From contig NC_007777.1 of the NCBI RefSeq assembly GCF_000013345.1, forward strand, positions 1,860,001 to 1,924,000: a stretch of DNA of 64,000 nt, read 5' to 3'. Of this stretch, positions 1 to 9,622 are shown piece after piece (position 1 is the first letter of the stretch; the number at the start of each line of letters is the position of its first letter). The translations under genes were made by a program, and so were the position numbers. The notes beneath the pieces are model-generated. The model did no database searches, had not been told where the DNA came from, and saw only the letters and a list, made by a program, of their open reading frames with translations. Source of the stretch: Frankia casuarinae. Its GTDB lineage: Bacteria; Actinomycetota; Actinomycetes; Frankiales; Frankiaceae.

Positions 1-242
1 AGTTGGTGTCCGCGGCCATCGTCACCGCCCACAACCATGTGCTCCGACGCTGGCTCCGAGGCGAGACCACCTCCCCCGGCGAGGAGTTCAACCGTGCGAT
101 GGAGGTGGCGCTCGAGCATCTCGAAACACCTGCTGAAGCCGGGACAGCCGTTGTCATATTCCGCACCTCCGCCGGCGTGGACGCCGTGGTCACCCGGCTG
201 CGTCGGGCACTTGAAGAGGAACAGCGGCGCCCCTTGAGCTAG
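1..242 (+). CDS. C-terminal end of a TetR-family regulator (5' truncated by window edge)
   Basis: The reading frame is open from the first base and stops at TAG 240-242, so only about 79 residues of the C-terminus are visible. The stretch AHNHVLRRWLRGE followed by a long amphipathic helix resembles the last helices of actinobacterial TetR proteins with a fatty-acyl or drug-like ligand domain; the DNA-binding domain would lie outside the window. The call rests on resemblance to that C-terminal pattern only, so another helical protein is possible. Confidence 0.45.
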   Translation, partial: LVSAAIVTAHNHVLRRWLRGETTSPGEEFNRAMEVALEHLETPAEAGTAVVIFRTSAGVDAVVTRLRRALEEEQRRPLS

Positions 243-506
243 CGAGGGTGTCTGAAAGGGATGCCGGCGGACCTACTTCGCGGTACTGGTCACGGAAGGG
301 GACGCCCCGGACCGCGCCGGGGAACGGTGGCGATCGACCGAAGGGCAGGATGGGCACACGGTCCGGGGCGGACACCGCCCGCCCGGCTGCTCTGCTCGTT
401 GCCCCGCTCGGTCCGTTACCCTGCTACCCCATCCGAAGCTGGAGATCGTCTTGTCCCACCCCGAGGAAGCGGTGATTCTCATCGTCCCGGCGTCCCGGCG
501 GCTACC

Positions 507-2726
507 ATGATCGGACGCGAACCCTTCCGCGGCGCGGTCCTCGATGCGGTGCTGGAACGGATCACCTATGCCAACGAGGAGACCGGCTACACGGTCGCGC
601 GGGTTGACACCGGGCGCGGCGGTGACCTGGTGACCGTCGTCGGGGCGTTGCTCGGCGCGCAGCCGGGGGAGTCGCTACGGATGCGGGGGCGATGGGGTTC
701 GCACCCGCAGTACGGCCGCCAGTTCCAGGTCGAGGATTACACGACCGTGCTGCCGGCGACCGTCCAGGGCGTGCAGCGCTATCTCGGCTCGGGCCTTATC
801 AAGGGCATCGGTCCGCGCCTGGCCGAACGCATCGTCGAGCATTTCGGGGTCGCGGCGCTGGACGTCATCGAAAAGGAGCCGGAACGACTCATCGAGGTGC
901 CGAAGCTCGGCCCGAAGCGTACCAGGGCGATCGCCGAGGCGTGGGAGGAACAGAAGGCCATCAAGGAGGTGATGGTCTTTCTTCAGGGGGTGGGTGTGTC
1001 CACCTCGCTGGCGGTGCGGATCTACAAACAGTACGGGGACGCGTCGATCGGTGTGGTGCGCAATGAGCCCTACCGGCTGGCCACGGACGTCTGGGGCATC
1101 GGGTTCCGCACCGCGGACACCATCGCGAAGGCGGTGGGGATTCCGCATGACAGTCCGCAGCGGATCAAGGCTGGCCTGCTGTTCACGCTGTCCGAGGCCA
1201 CCGACGGCGGTGGCCACTGCTTTCTGCCCGAGCCCCGGCTCATCAGCGACGCCGTGCAGATTCTCCAGGTCGACACCGGTGACGTCATCGAGTGCCTGGG
1301 GGAGCTGGTCGCCGAGGACGGGGTCGTCCGGGAGGAGGTTCCAAGCGAGGATCCGGCGACGCCGACGGCCGCGATCTACCTGGTGCCGTTCCACCGGGCC
1401 GAGATATCCGTTGCCGGCCAGTTGCGCCGCCTGCTGAATACCGGCGCGGACCGGTTGGCCGCCTTCGCCTCGGTGGACTGGGACCGGGCGTTGGGCTGGC
1501 TGCGGGAGCGGACCGGGGTCGAGCTCGCGCCGGCCCAGCGCGATGCGGTGCAGCTTGCCCTGACGTCCAGGGTCGCCGTGCTGACGGGCGGACCGGGCTG
1601 CGGCAAGAGTTTCACCGTCCGCTCCATCGTGACGCTCGCACTGGCCCGGCAGGCGAAGGTGATCCTCGCCGCGCCGACCGGCCGGGCCGCGAAGCGGCTG
1701 ACCGAGCTGACCGGGCACGAGGCATCGACGGTGCACCGGCTGCTGGAGCTGCGGCCGGGCGGTGACGCCGCCTTCGACCGGGACCGCCCGCTCGACGCCG
1801 ACCTGATCGTCGTTGACGAGGCGTCGATGGTCGACCTGCTACTGGCGAACAAGCTTGCCAAGGCGGTTCCGCCCGGCGCGCATCTGCTGCTGGTCGGCGA
1901 CGTCGACCAGCTGCCGTCGGTCGGTGCCGGCCAGGTGCTACGCGACCTGCTCGCCGAGGGGACGCCGATCCCGCATGTCCGGCTCACCCAGGTCTTCCGA
2001 GCGGCGACCGAGTCCGGGGTGGTGACCAACGCGCACCGCATCAACCGTGGTGACTATCCGCTGGTCCGGGGACTGCCCGACTTCTTCTTGTTCGCCGCCG
2101 AGGAGGCGGAGGAGGCGGCGAAAATCACCGCGGAGGTGGTCGCCCGGCGGATTCCGGCGAAGTTCGGGCTTGATCCGCGCCGGGACGTGCAGGTACTGAC
2201 CCCGATGCACCGCGGCCCGGCGGGGGCCGGCGCGCTGAACACCCTGCTGCAGGAGGCCCTGACGCCGTCCCGCCCGAACGTGGCCGAGCGGCGCTTTGGC
2301 AGCCGGACGTTCCGGGTCGGCGACAAGGTTACGCAGGTGCGCAACAACTACGACAAGGGCGCGAGCGGGGTCTTCAACGGCACTCTCGGCGTGGTCACCG
2401 CGCTGGATGTGGAGAACCAGACGCTCACCATCCGGACCGACGAGGACGAGGACATCGACTACGACTTCGGGGAGCTCGACGAGCTGACCCACGCCTACGC
2501 GGTGACGATCCACCGCTCCCAGGGCAGTGAGTACCCCGCGGTCGTCATCCCGCTCACCACCAGCGCCTGGATGATGCTGCAACGCAATCTGCTCTACACG
2601 GCCGTCACCCGGGCGAAGAAGCTGGTCGTGCTGGTGGGATCCCGCCGGGCGATCGGCCAGGCGGTGCGGGCCGCCGGTCACGGCCAGCGGCACACCGCGC
2701 TCGACCACCGGCTGCGTAGCGGGTGA
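507..2726 (+). CDS. recD2: RecD2-like ATP-dependent DNA helicase (SF1B)
   Basis: 5'-3' DNA helicase of the RecD2 type, acting in DNA repair without RecBC. The 739-residue product is the usual family length. It has an N-terminal OB-like region (about 1-90), helix-hairpin-helix repeats with IKGIGPRLAERI near residue 96 and VPKLGPKRTRAI near 130, Walker A GGPGCGKS at 361-368, Walker B DEASMVD at 437-443, and the C-terminal motif TIHRSQGSEY near 667 followed by LLYTAVTRAKK. The frame is open upstream to 261, but the ATG at 507 begins the family-typical sequence and the 82 upstream codons look non-conserved. The ribosome site before 507 is weak. The gene stands alone. Confidence 0.93.
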   Translation: MIGREPFRGAVLDAVLERITYANEETGYTVARVDTGRGGDLVTVVGALLGAQPGESLRMRGRWGSHPQYGRQFQVEDYTTVLPATVQGVQRYLGSGLIKGIGPRLAERIVEHFGVAALDVIEKEPERLIEVPKLGPKRTRAIAEAWEEQKAIKEVMVFLQGVGVSTSLAVRIYKQYGDASIGVVRNEPYRLATDVWGIGFRTADTIAKAVGIPHDSPQRIKAGLLFTLSEATDGGGHCFLPEPRLISDAVQILQVDTGDVIECLGELVAEDGVVREEVPSEDPATPTAAIYLVPFHRAEISVAGQLRRLLNTGADRLAAFASVDWDRALGWLRERTGVELAPAQRDAVQLALTSRVAVLTGGPGCGKSFTVRSIVTLALARQAKVILAAPTGRAAKRLTELTGHEASTVHRLLELRPGGDAAFDRDRPLDADLIVVDEASMVDLLLANKLAKAVPPGAHLLLVGDVDQLPSVGAGQVLRDLLAEGTPIPHVRLTQVFRAATESGVVTNAHRINRGDYPLVRGLPDFFLFAAEEAEEAAKITAEVVARRIPAKFGLDPRRDVQVLTPMHRGPAGAGALNTLLQEALTPSRPNVAERRFGSRTFRVGDKVTQVRNNYDKGASGVFNGTLGVVTALDVENQTLTIRTDEDEDIDYDFGELDELTHAYAVTIHRSQGSEYPAVVIPLTTSAWMMLQRNLLYTAVTRAKKLVVLVGSRRAIGQAVRAAGHGQRHTALDHRLRSG

Positions 2727-2774
2727 CTGGTGAACACCACCTACCATCGGCTCGTAACGGTAACGGCGACACGG

Positions 2775-3002
2775 TCAGCTCGACGCCGCCACGCCCAGGC
2801 TCACGCTGGTTGCCGCGGCTATGACCACTGCCTCCGCTTCCGCGATGACCTTCTTGACGATCGGGGCGACCGGCGTCAGGTCGGTCGCCGTCCGGATCCG
2901 CTCCTTCGCGTGCCCGCGGGACGCGCGCTCGGGTGCCACCACCTCGAGTAGACGGGCCGGGCCCGCGAGCGCGAGCAGGAGAAGTTCCTCGGCGAGCAGC
3001 AT
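2775..3002 (-). CDS. 75-residue GPP34-like mini protein (internally shortened?)
   Basis: A small ORF with a good ribosome site (GAGGAG, 6 nt before ATG 3002). The first residues, MLLAEELLLLAL, match the characteristic start of actinobacterial GPP34 (Golgi phosphoprotein 3-like) proteins. The tail, with VKKVIAEAEAVVIAAAT, resembles their Ala-rich final helix. Full GPP34 proteins are about 210-230 residues, so the central lipid-binding part appears to be missing in frame. It is convergent with recD2. It may be a decayed gene that kept its frame, or a genuine short relative. Family assignment is from memory of the motif and unverified. Confidence 0.42.
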   Translation of the reverse strand: MLLAEELLLLALAGPARLLEVVAPERASRGHAKERIRTATDLTPVAPIVKKVIAEAEAVVIAAATSVSLGVAASS

Positions 3003-3152
3003 CGTCGTCTCCTCATTCGTCGGCGTTCGTGCCCCGGACCCTTACCTGGTCCGGGGACGGGGGCGCCCGGTCGGCCGGCTGGCAATCCCCGGTCGCGAAG
3101 CCGACGCCCACAACGGCGTATATCGGCCTCCGGCCGCTATGAACCATGTCAC

Positions 3153-3172
3153 ATCTACCGCTGACGTTAGAT
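3153..3172. promoter_or_regulatory. Candidate MerR-type operator upstream of the MFS gene
   Basis: The 20-bp dyad ATCTACCGCTGACGTTAGAT has matching outer arms (ATCTAnCG / CGnTAGAT, 8 of 10 paired positions). It lies 20 bp before the exporter start. MerR-family operators are typically dyads of this size sitting between promoter elements, and a MerR gene follows the exporter, so this is a plausible binding site. Inferred only. Confidence 0.4.
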
Positions 3173-3192
3173 AGAGGCGCTACCTTCGTGCG

Positions 3193-5025
3193 GTGACGAC
3201 TTCCGACACCGCCGCCGGCACCCTGTCGCTTGAGGCCGACGAGGTCCTGGCCCGGCCCGGTCCGGACAACTACAAGTGGATCGCGCTGTCGAACGCGACC
3301 ATTGGCATCCTGATGGTGACGATCAACAGTTCGATTCTTCTCATCGCCCTTCCGGATATCTTCCGGGGAATCGAGATAGACCCGCTCGCACCGGAGAACA
3401 CCTCGTACTTCCTCTGGATCCTGATGGGATTCCTGCTGGTCACCTCGGTGCTCGTGGTGAGTCTGGGGCGGGTCGGCGACATGTTCGGCCGGGTGCGGAT
3501 GTACAACCTCGGCTTCGCGATCTTCACGCTGTTCTCGATCCTGCTCGCCGTCACCTGGATGCATGGCACGGCAGCCGCCTGGTGGATCATCATCATGCGG
3601 GTGCTGCAGGGCGTGGGCGGTGCCTTCCTCTTCGCCAACTCCAGCGCGATCATCACTGACGCCTTCCCGGAGGACGAACGCGGGCTCGCCCTGGGGGTCA
3701 ACGGCGTCGCGGCGATCGTCGGATCATTTCTGGGGCTGTTGATCGGCGGTCTGCTGGCGCCGGTCGAATGGCATCTGGTCTTTCTTGTCTCGGTGCCGTT
3801 CGGCATCTTCGGGACGGTCTGGGCCTACCTGAAGCTGCGCGACAACGGGGCGCGCACCCAGGCCCGGATCGACTGGGCCGGCAACATCACGTTCGCGGTC
3901 GGCCTCATCGCGATCCTGACCGGCATCGTCTACGGGCTGCAGCCCTATGGCGGTCACACGATGGGCTGGACCAAGCCGTTCGTGCTGAGCTGCCTGTTCG
4001 GTGGTCTCGCGGTGCTGATCGGCTTCGTCGTCATCGAGCTGCGCTCCGCCGACCCGATGTTCCGCCTGGACCTGTTCCGGAGCCGGACCTTCACCATGGG
4101 CAGCATCGCGGCTCTGCTCGGCGCGCTCGCCCGTGGTGGTCTGCAGTTCATGTTGATTATCTGGTTGCAGGGGATCTGGTTGCCGCTGCATGGCTACAGC
4201 TTCGAGAAGACCCCGCTGTGGGCCGGCATCTACCTGATTCCGGTGACCGTCGGATTCCTGGTGGCGGGGCCGCTGGCCGGCCGGTTCGCGGACCGCTACG
4301 GTGCGCGTCCGTTCGCCACCCTGGGACTGGTGATCACGGCGGTGGCGTTCCTGCTGTTCGACGCCATTCCCATCGACTTCGACTATCCGTGGTTCGCGCT
4401 GATCCTGTTGCTGATGGGCCTGTCCATGGGCCTGTTCGCGGGGCCGAACACCAGCAGCGTGATGAACACCCTGCCGCCCAACCAGCGCGGTGCCGGTGCC
4501 GGCATGCTCAACACGTTCCAGAACTCGGCCAGCGTGCTGTCCATCGGTGTTTTCTTCACCATCATCGCGCTCGGGCTGGCCGCCAGCCTTCCGGACGCCA
4601 TGTACTCCGGGCTTGTCGGGCAGGGCGTCTCCCCGGCGAAGGCGCACGAGCTGGCGAACCTGCCGCCGATCGGCAGCCTGTTCGCCGCGTTCCTCGGGTA
4701 CAACCCCACCGAGCGACTGCTCGGCCCGGACACCCTGTCGCAGCTCGACCCGGCGAAGGCCGACTTCCTCACCGGGCACACCTTCTTCCCGAACCTCATC
4801 TCCGGGCCGTTCGGTGACGGTCTGCGCCTCGCCTTCGCCTTCGCCGCCGTCGCCTGCCTGGTCGCCGCGGGCTTCTCCTGGCTGCGCGGGAAGCAGCGGC
4901 CGCACGTGCGCCGTCCGCTGCTCGAAGAGACGGCCGAGGGGCTGGCCGGCGCGGGCGACATCGCGGCGATGGAGGACGGTGCCGGGAGCGCTCTTTCGAG
5001 CAGCCCCCTGGCCGCCGAGCGATAG
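3193..5025 (+). CDS. MFS drug/metabolite exporter, DHA2 (EmrB/QacA) type
   Basis: Integral membrane protein of 610 residues with about 14 hydrophobic segments, as in DHA2-family proton-driven exporters. The N-terminal segment carries [23 protein letters not shown], a typical first helix for this group, and the loop after helix 2 has the [16 protein letters not shown] signature (motif A). A long extracytoplasmic loop lies at about 470-530 and a charged cytoplasmic tail follows. The start is GTG 3193. A MerR regulator begins 40 bp downstream, so the pair is probably an inducible export unit. The substrate cannot be deduced. Confidence 0.9.
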   Translation: MTTSDTAAGTLSLEADEVLARPGPDNYKWIALSNATIGILMVTINSSILLIALPDIFRGIEIDPLAPENTSYFLWILMGFLLVTSVLVVSLGRVGDMFGRVRMYNLGFAIFTLFSILLAVTWMHGTAAAWWIIIMRVLQGVGGAFLFANSSAIITDAFPEDERGLALGVNGVAAIVGSFLGLLIGGLLAPVEWHLVFLVSVPFGIFGTVWAYLKLRDNGARTQARIDWAGNITFAVGLIAILTGIVYGLQPYGGHTMGWTKPFVLSCLFGGLAVLIGFVVIELRSADPMFRLDLFRSRTFTMGSIAALLGALARGGLQFMLIIWLQGIWLPLHGYSFEKTPLWAGIYLIPVTVGFLVAGPLAGRFADRYGARPFATLGLVITAVAFLLFDAIPIDFDYPWFALILLLMGLSMGLFAGPNTSSVMNTLPPNQRGAGAGMLNTFQNSASVLSIGVFFTIIALGLAASLPDAMYSGLVGQGVSPAKAHELANLPPIGSLFAAFLGYNPTERLLGPDTLSQLDPAKADFLTGHTFFPNLISGPFGDGLRLAFAFAAVACLVAAGFSWLRGKQRPHVRRPLLEETAEGLAGAGDIAAMEDGAGSALSSSPLAAER

Positions 5026-5065
5026 GCCGCGGGCTAGGCCGAGCGTGAGAAAGGCCCTGACGTCG

Positions 5066-5647
5066 ATGATCAGAGCCGCCGATGGCGCCGTGCGGGCCGA
5101 TGGCGCCGTGCGGGCCGATGGCGCCGTGCGGAACAATTGCCTGGTGCGGGACGGCGACGCGGCCAAGAGCCCGGTCAAGAGCGCGGCCAAGAGCGCGGTC
5201 AAGGATGCGGCTCGTGACCTGCGCGGGATCGGTCAGGCCGCGCAGGAACTGGGCGTCTCGGTGCGGGCCCTGCGGTATTACCAGGAGGTGGGGCTGCTCA
5301 CCCCGTCCGGGCGCACCCTGGGCGGGAACCGGCTGTACGCGGATTCCGACCTCGCCCGGGTGCGGCGCATCCGCGAGCTGCAGACGCTGCTCGGCTTCAA
5401 CCTGGACGAGATCCGCACGATCCTCGCCTACGAGGATCGTCTCGCCCAGGTCCGGCAGGAGTACCACGCGGCGTCCGACGACGCGGACCGCATCCGGCTG
5501 CTGACCGAGGGCACGTCGGCCTACCGGAGGCTCCGCGTCGAGATTGACGAGAAAATCAGCCGGCTGGTGGCCTTCCGTGACGAGATCGACGAACGGATCG
5601 AGCGGGCGGACCGGCTGGCCAAGGGGGTCGCCGACAGCTCTCAGTGA
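5066..5647 (+). CDS. MerR-family transcriptional regulator
   Basis: A 193-residue protein with a MerR winged-helix domain from about residue 53 (GIGQAAQELGVSVRALRYYQEVGLL, then NRLYADSDLARVRRI) followed by a long dimerisation coiled coil (about 120-190). The first 50 residues are low-complexity: DGAVRA repeats encoded by tandem 18-bp units, then KSPVKSAAKSAVK, which is not usual in MerR proteins. The start could be ATG 5066 or a codon further in, nearer the domain. It probably controls the exporter just upstream. The stop overlaps the convergent phosphatase gene by 7 bp. Confidence 0.88.
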   Translation: MIRAADGAVRADGAVRADGAVRNNCLVRDGDAAKSPVKSAAKSAVKDAARDLRGIGQAAQELGVSVRALRYYQEVGLLTPSGRTLGGNRLYADSDLARVRRIRELQTLLGFNLDEIRTILAYEDRLAQVRQEYHAASDDADRIRLLTEGTSAYRRLRVEIDEKISRLVAFRDEIDERIERADRLAKGVADSSQ

Positions 5648-6741
5648 TCATCCGATCGTCGGGTTGGGCCGGCGTGCCGGGTCGGTCCGGGAACCTCGAC
5701 CGCCAGGAGCGCCACATCGTCGTTCAGCGTCGATCGCGTCCAGTCCCGGACCCGGTCGGCGAGATCGGTCAGCGCCTCGTCGAGTGACGTGTGGGCGAAC
5801 GCGGCCTCGGCCGCGGGCAGCAGGGGGAAGAAGGCGCCGGTCGTGGGGGCGCGTGCCTCGGTGATGCCGTCGGTATAGAACAGCAGGCGATCCCCCGCCC
5901 GCAGCACGGTGTCCGTCACGTTGCTCCCGTCCGTGATCAGCCCGAGCGGTGGCAGCCTGGACGAGACAGTGAGCAGATCCGCCTGCCCGGCACGAACGAG
6001 AACGGGATCGGGATGTCCCGCGTTCGCCAGCGTCAGACGGCTGCCGTCGACCTGCCCGACGACCGCGGTGACGAAGTCGTCCAGGCAGCTGGCATCGGCG
6101 ACCTCCGCGTCGAGGTTCGCCAGCAGATCGCGCAGGCCGCCCGTGCGTCGACTCATCAGCCGGAAGCAGCTGAGCACCCGGCTCGCGATCCGCACGGCGT
6201 CGAGCCCCTTGCCCCGTACGTCACCAATGAGCAGGCGGGTTCCCCACGGGCTGTCGACGACCTCGTACAGATCCCCACCGATCATGGCCTCCACGGTGGC
6301 ACTCTCGTAGCGGACGGCGAACCGCAGCCCGCCGGACGACGACGGGACGGGACTGAGGATCGTCTGCTGCGCCACCTCGGCCACCCGAGTGACGTTCTGC
6401 AGCTTCGTCTCGCGTCGGATGTTGTATCGGCTGACCAGGACGGCCATCACTCCGCCGGCCGTGACCCCGACCAGCCGGACCACCTGGGCCGTCGGGCCAC
6501 CGCCGCTCCGGCCGAACAGGTCATCGTGCAGACCCAGCAGGATGCCCGCCAGGACCGCCGCCACCCCGTAGCCTGCGGTCAGCCGGGGTCCGGCGAACGT
6601 GGCCGCGAGCATGGGGCTCAGAATCGCGAGTCCGATCACGTTCCATTTCTGGTTGCTCAGTTGCAGTCCGACCACCAGGGCGAGTATGAGCATCGGGGTG
6701 ATCGGGGCGATCGGGGCGAACCAGCGCAGCACCCTCAGCAC
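5641..6741 (-). CDS. Membrane PP2C-type (SpoIIE/RsbU-like) serine phosphatase
   Basis: A 366-residue protein with about five membrane segments in residues 1-125 followed by a cytoplasmic PPM/SpoIIE phosphatase domain. Metal-binding signatures are visible: IGGDLYEVV, IGDVRGKGLDA, FYTDGITEAR and the final NDDVALLAV. Proteins of this layout dephosphorylate anti-sigma-factor antagonists in partner-switching stress responses, or control cell-envelope events. The partner is not in the window. The start is GTG 6741, and the 17-bp start region is duplicated just upstream, so the exact start is uncertain. Confidence 0.88.
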   Translation of the reverse strand: MLRVLRWFAPIAPITPMLILALVVGLQLSNQKWNVIGLAILSPMLAATFAGPRLTAGYGVAAVLAGILLGLHDDLFGRSGGGPTAQVVRLVGVTAGGVMAVLVSRYNIRRETKLQNVTRVAEVAQQTILSPVPSSSGGLRFAVRYESATVEAMIGGDLYEVVDSPWGTRLLIGDVRGKGLDAVRIASRVLSCFRLMSRRTGGLRDLLANLDAEVADASCLDDFVTAVVGQVDGSRLTLANAGHPDPVLVRAGQADLLTVSSRLPPLGLITDGSNVTDTVLRAGDRLLFYTDGITEARAPTTGAFFPLLPAAEAAFAHTSLDEALTDLADRVRDWTRSTLNDDVALLAVEVPGPTRHAGPTRRSDDH

Positions 6742-6766
6742 CTCAGTACCGCAGCACCCTCAGCAC
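6725..6766. repeat. 17-bp direct repeat covering the phosphatase start
   Basis: CGCAGCACCCTCAGCAC occurs at 6725-6741 and again at 6750-6766. On the minus strand each copy begins with GTGCTGAGG, so the start codon and first residues of the phosphatase are duplicated, in different frames because of the 25-bp period. A CCCCGGG/CCCGGGG stem follows at 6766-6786. Confidence 0.8.
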
Positions 6767-6970
6767 CCCGGGAGATCCGCCCGGGGATCTCGCCTTGGCC
6801 AGGCCGCATGGGTGTCTGTCTACCCGCGAGCGGTCCGGACCGAACCCGCCGGAGCCTGCTTCCAGGGGGCCTCACCAGCCAGCATGGACGCGCTGACCCG
6901 GCGGCGGGCCCGGCCCGCCGAGACCTCGATCGCGCGCCTCGCCGAGCAGCTCGCGGCGCTGTGAACCCGT

Positions 6971-7732
6971 TCAGCGGGGTGCCATCCGGATGGCACCGTC
7001 GAGGCGGATGGTCTCGCCGTTGAGCATGGGGTTCGCGATGATCTGGGTCGCGAGCAGGCCGTACTCGTCGGGGGAGCCCAGGCGCGAGGGGTGCGGGACC
7101 TGCTGGCCGAGAGAGACGCGAGCCGGCTCCGGCAGCGAGGCGAGCAGCGGGGTGTCGAACAGGCCGGGGGCGATGGTCACCACGCGGATCTTCAGACTGG
7201 CGAGGTCGCGGGCGATCGGCAGCGTCATGCCGACGATGCCGCCCTTGGACGCCGAGTAGGCGGCCTGCCCGATCTGGCCCTCGAACGCCGCCACGGACGC
7301 GGTGTTGATGATGACGCCACGCTCGCCGTCGATCTCCTCGGTCCTGCTGATCCGCTCGGCCGCGAGTCGGATGACGTTGAACGAGCCGATCAGGTTGACC
7401 TTGACGACCCGCTCGAAGATGGCCAGTGGGAACGGCCCTTCCTTGCTCAGCGTCTTGGCGGCGTTGCTGATGCCGGCGCAGTTGACGGCGATGCGCAGCG
7501 GGCCCAGCTCGGCAGCCACGTCCAGGGCTGCCGTCACGTCCTGCTCGGAGGTGACGTCGCCGGGGCTGAATCGCACCGAACTGCCGAACTTCTCCGCGAC
7601 CGCCGCGCCGTTCGAGGACGGGAGGTCGAGGAGGACCACGCTGGCACCAGCGTCGATGAGCCGGGTGGCGGTGGCAAGGCCGAGGCCGGAAGCCCCGCCG
7701 GTCACCACGGCGACTGAATCCGTGATCTGCAC
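6971..7732 (-). CDS. Short-chain dehydrogenase, 3-hydroxyacyl-CoA dehydrogenase type-2-like
   Basis: NAD-dependent SDR of 253 residues. It has the nucleotide-binding TGGASGLG at 11-18, NCAG near 84-87, catalytic Ser146 and the Tyr159-xxx-Lys163 pair. The C-terminal [12 protein letters not shown] and ending [16 protein letters not shown] are typical of the HSD10 / 3-hydroxyacyl-CoA dehydrogenase subgroup that oxidises 3-hydroxyacyl-CoA in beta-oxidation. The start is GTG 7732 with GGAGAGG about 6 nt upstream; the longer open frame to 7942 lacks conserved sequence. It is monocistronic, between a phosphatase and an LCP gene. Confidence 0.9.
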   Translation of the reverse strand: MQITDSVAVVTGGASGLGLATATRLIDAGASVVLLDLPSSNGAAVAEKFGSSVRFSPGDVTSEQDVTAALDVAAELGPLRIAVNCAGISNAAKTLSKEGPFPLAIFERVVKVNLIGSFNVIRLAAERISRTEEIDGERGVIINTASVAAFEGQIGQAAYSASKGGIVGMTLPIARDLASLKIRVVTIAPGLFDTPLLASLPEPARVSLGQQVPHPSRLGSPDEYGLLATQIIANPMLNGETIRLDGAIRMAPR

Positions 7733-7846
7733 GTGAGTTCCTCTCCGGGAGGGACATCGGCCGGAGGCGCGGCCTTGGCTGTGCGGGGTGGAGCTGGGGG
7801 AACGAGCCGGCCGTCCCCCGACCGGCGACCAGGGGAGGCGGCCATC

Positions 7847-7882
7847 CGTGCACACCCCGGAAGACGTGCACACCCCGGAAGA
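7847..7882. repeat. Two perfect 18-bp tandem repeats
   Basis: CGTGCACACCCCGGAAGA is present twice back to back (7847-7864 and 7865-7882) in the intergenic stretch between the SDR gene and the LCP gene. It could be a tandem regulator site or a simple replication-slippage product; the sequence cannot decide. Confidence 0.8.
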
Positions 7883-7984
7883 GTAGTGCAAGCCGCGCGG
7901 GCGGACAGCGCTCCCGTGGGCCGCCAGCTCCGCGCTGCCCACCGGTTGGCGCGGATTGGGACCGGGCCGGTGGGACCAGGAGGA

Positions 7985-9622
7985 TCAGTAGGTGCAGGTG
8001 GGCGGGCCCGGCGAGGGCGCTCCCGGCGGCGCCGGTCCGGCGGCGGGTCCGGCCGCCGCCGGTGCGGGCGCAGGCGCGGTCCCACCGGCCGTCACACTCG
8101 GCGTCACCACCGCGGTGAAGCCGGAGCCCAGGACGAGCTGGACACCGGTGATGCTCGCATCGGCGAGCAGGACCGAGCCGGGCACCGCCGCGGCGACGGT
8201 GTTCGCCTCGGCCTCCTGCCCGGGGGCGTAGAGCACCCGGGAGGTCTCGTGGGTGAGGACCGAGGCGTTGCCGGCGTTGCGGGCGTGGAAGCCCTTGGCA
8301 GTCAGCTGCTCGGTGACCTTGGAGGCGAGTCCGGCCCGCGACGAGCCGTTGTAGACGGCGACCCGGACCTGGGAGGGCGCGGCGGCGGCGCCGGGAGCGA
8401 GCGCCGGACCGGTCCCCCCGCTCCCGGCGTCGGTGGTAGAACTCGCGCCCTCGGCCTTGCCACCCATCGGCGCGACGATGCGCTGCAGGTCGTCCGGCCG
8501 GTAGAGCTGCACGGAGGCCGGGACTCCGTGCAGGCGGATGTTGCCGTTGTCGTCGATCGCCCCCTCGGCACGGGTCGGCGCGTGGACGGGCACGGTCTGC
8601 ATCTGGAGGCCCCCGGTGGCCAGCCCGCGGACTCGGGTGCCGAGGCTGCGCAGGTCGGCGATGCTGGTGTGGTTGTCGAGGGTGAGCGCGCTCGCTGCCG
8701 CCGATACCAGCTTCTGGGCCTTGATCGGGTTCGTCAGGGTGTCGTCTGCCATGATCTTGTGGAACATCGAGCCGATGAACTGCTGCTGCCGGCGGATGCG
8801 GTCGAAGTCGCCGTCCGGCAGGCCGTGGCGTTGGCGAACGAAGGCCAGGGCCTGGTCGCCGCCGAGCTGGATCGTCCCGGGCCCACCGACGAATCCGCTC
8901 ATCGGGTCGTTGGTGTTCGTGCTCATCCGCCACCGCCCGCGGTCGTCCTGGTAGCGGCTCGGTTTCGCGTCCGACGGCTTGATGCAGACCTGGACACCGC
9001 CGATGGCATCGGTGATCTCCTTGAAACCCTCCAGGTCCATCGAGATGTAGTGGTCGACCTGCAGGCCGGTCAGGCTCTGCACCGTCTGCACCAACAGCGA
9101 CGGGCCGCCTACGGAGATCGCGGCGTTGAACTTGTCGTGCCAGGCCTTGTGACGTTTGCCGGCCCCGTCGGTGTACTCGGGGATCAGCACATACATGTCG
9201 CGGGGGAAGGAGACCATGGTGGTGGTCCCATCCTTCGTCAGGTGCGCGAGGATCGTCGTGTCGGAGCGCTGGCCCGGCGCGTCTCCGTACTTACCGTTGG
9301 TACCGGCGCGGCTGTCGGTCCCGACCAGCAGGTAGTTCGCGGTCCCCACCCCGCCGGAGTCGCCGCCCGAACCGAGGCCGAGGTCGACCCGGTTGACCTT
9401 GCCGTCGACATAGAAGTACGCGGCCCAGCCCCCCACCGTGGCCACGAACACGAGGCAGGACACGCAGGCCAGGAAGACCCGCAACCCGCGACGCCTAGCC
9501 GACCGTCCGCCGCGTGCCGACCCGGATCCCGACCGGCCGGACCCCGATCCCCGCGGGTCGAGCCGGGGTGGAAGCACCCGCGCGTGGTCGGCGGCGTCGT
9601 TCTGCGGGTGCGGTGCGGTCAC
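7985..9622 (-). CDS. LytR-CpsA-Psr (LCP) cell-wall glycopolymer ligase with LytR_C domain
   Basis: LCP enzymes move polysaccharide or teichoic-acid-type polymers from polyprenyl pyrophosphate to peptidoglycan outside the membrane. The 545-residue product has a basic cytoplasmic N-terminus, one membrane segment (about 47-71), an LCP core with LVGTDSRAG, RSDTTILAHL, VSFPRDMYV and FVRQRHGLPDGDFDRI, a LytR_C domain (about 400-490; VRVAVYNGSSRAGLASKV) and a Pro/Ala-rich tail. The start GTG 9622 is preceded by GAGAGGCGGGAA; 24 upstream codons are open but unconvincing. It may attach the polymer made by the exopolysaccharide locus starting at 14 kb, which is inference. Confidence 0.92.
   Translation of the reverse strand: MTAPHPQNDAADHARVLPPRLDPRGSGSGRSGSGSARGGRSARRRGLRVFLACVSCLVFVATVGGWAAYFYVDGKVNRVDLGLGSGGDSGGVGTANYLLVGTDSRAGTNGKYGDAPGQRSDTTILAHLTKDGTTTMVSFPRDMYVLIPEYTDGAGKRHKAWHDKFNAAISVGGPSLLVQTVQSLTGLQVDHYISMDLEGFKEITDAIGGVQVCIKPSDAKPSRYQDDRGRWRMSTNTNDPMSGFVGGPGTIQLGGDQALAFVRQRHGLPDGDFDRIRRQQQFIGSMFHKIMADDTLTNPIKAQKLVSAAASALTLDNHTSIADLRSLGTRVRGLATGGLQMQTVPVHAPTRAEGAIDDNGNIRLHGVPASVQLYRPDDLQRIVAPMGGKAEGASSTTDAGSGGTGPALAPGAAAAPSQVRVAVYNGSSRAGLASKVTEQLTAKGFHARNAGNASVLTHETSRVLYAPGQEAEANTVAAAVPGSVLLADASITGVQLVLGSGFTAVVTPSVTAGGTAPAPAPAAAGPAAGPAPPGAPSPGPPTCTY

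Noticed and set aside
3724-5202. A 492-codon minus-strand ORF opposite the MFS exporter
   Set aside because: Antisense shadow; its Gln/Arg/His-rich composition mirrors the codons of a membrane protein on the other strand.
6883-6963. Short plus-strand ORF ending in ARPAETSIARLAEQLAAL
   Set aside because: Only 26 codons, no ribosome site and no family match; most likely chance.
7847-7882. The tandem repeat considered as the start of a CRISPR array
   Set aside because: The copies are directly adjacent with no spacer; no spaced repeat array was seen anywhere in the window.
6735-8933. A 732-codon minus-strand ORF over the SDR and LCP genes
   Set aside because: It is a shifted-frame shadow of two clear genes on the same strand, with biased Arg/Pro/Gly composition and no motifs.
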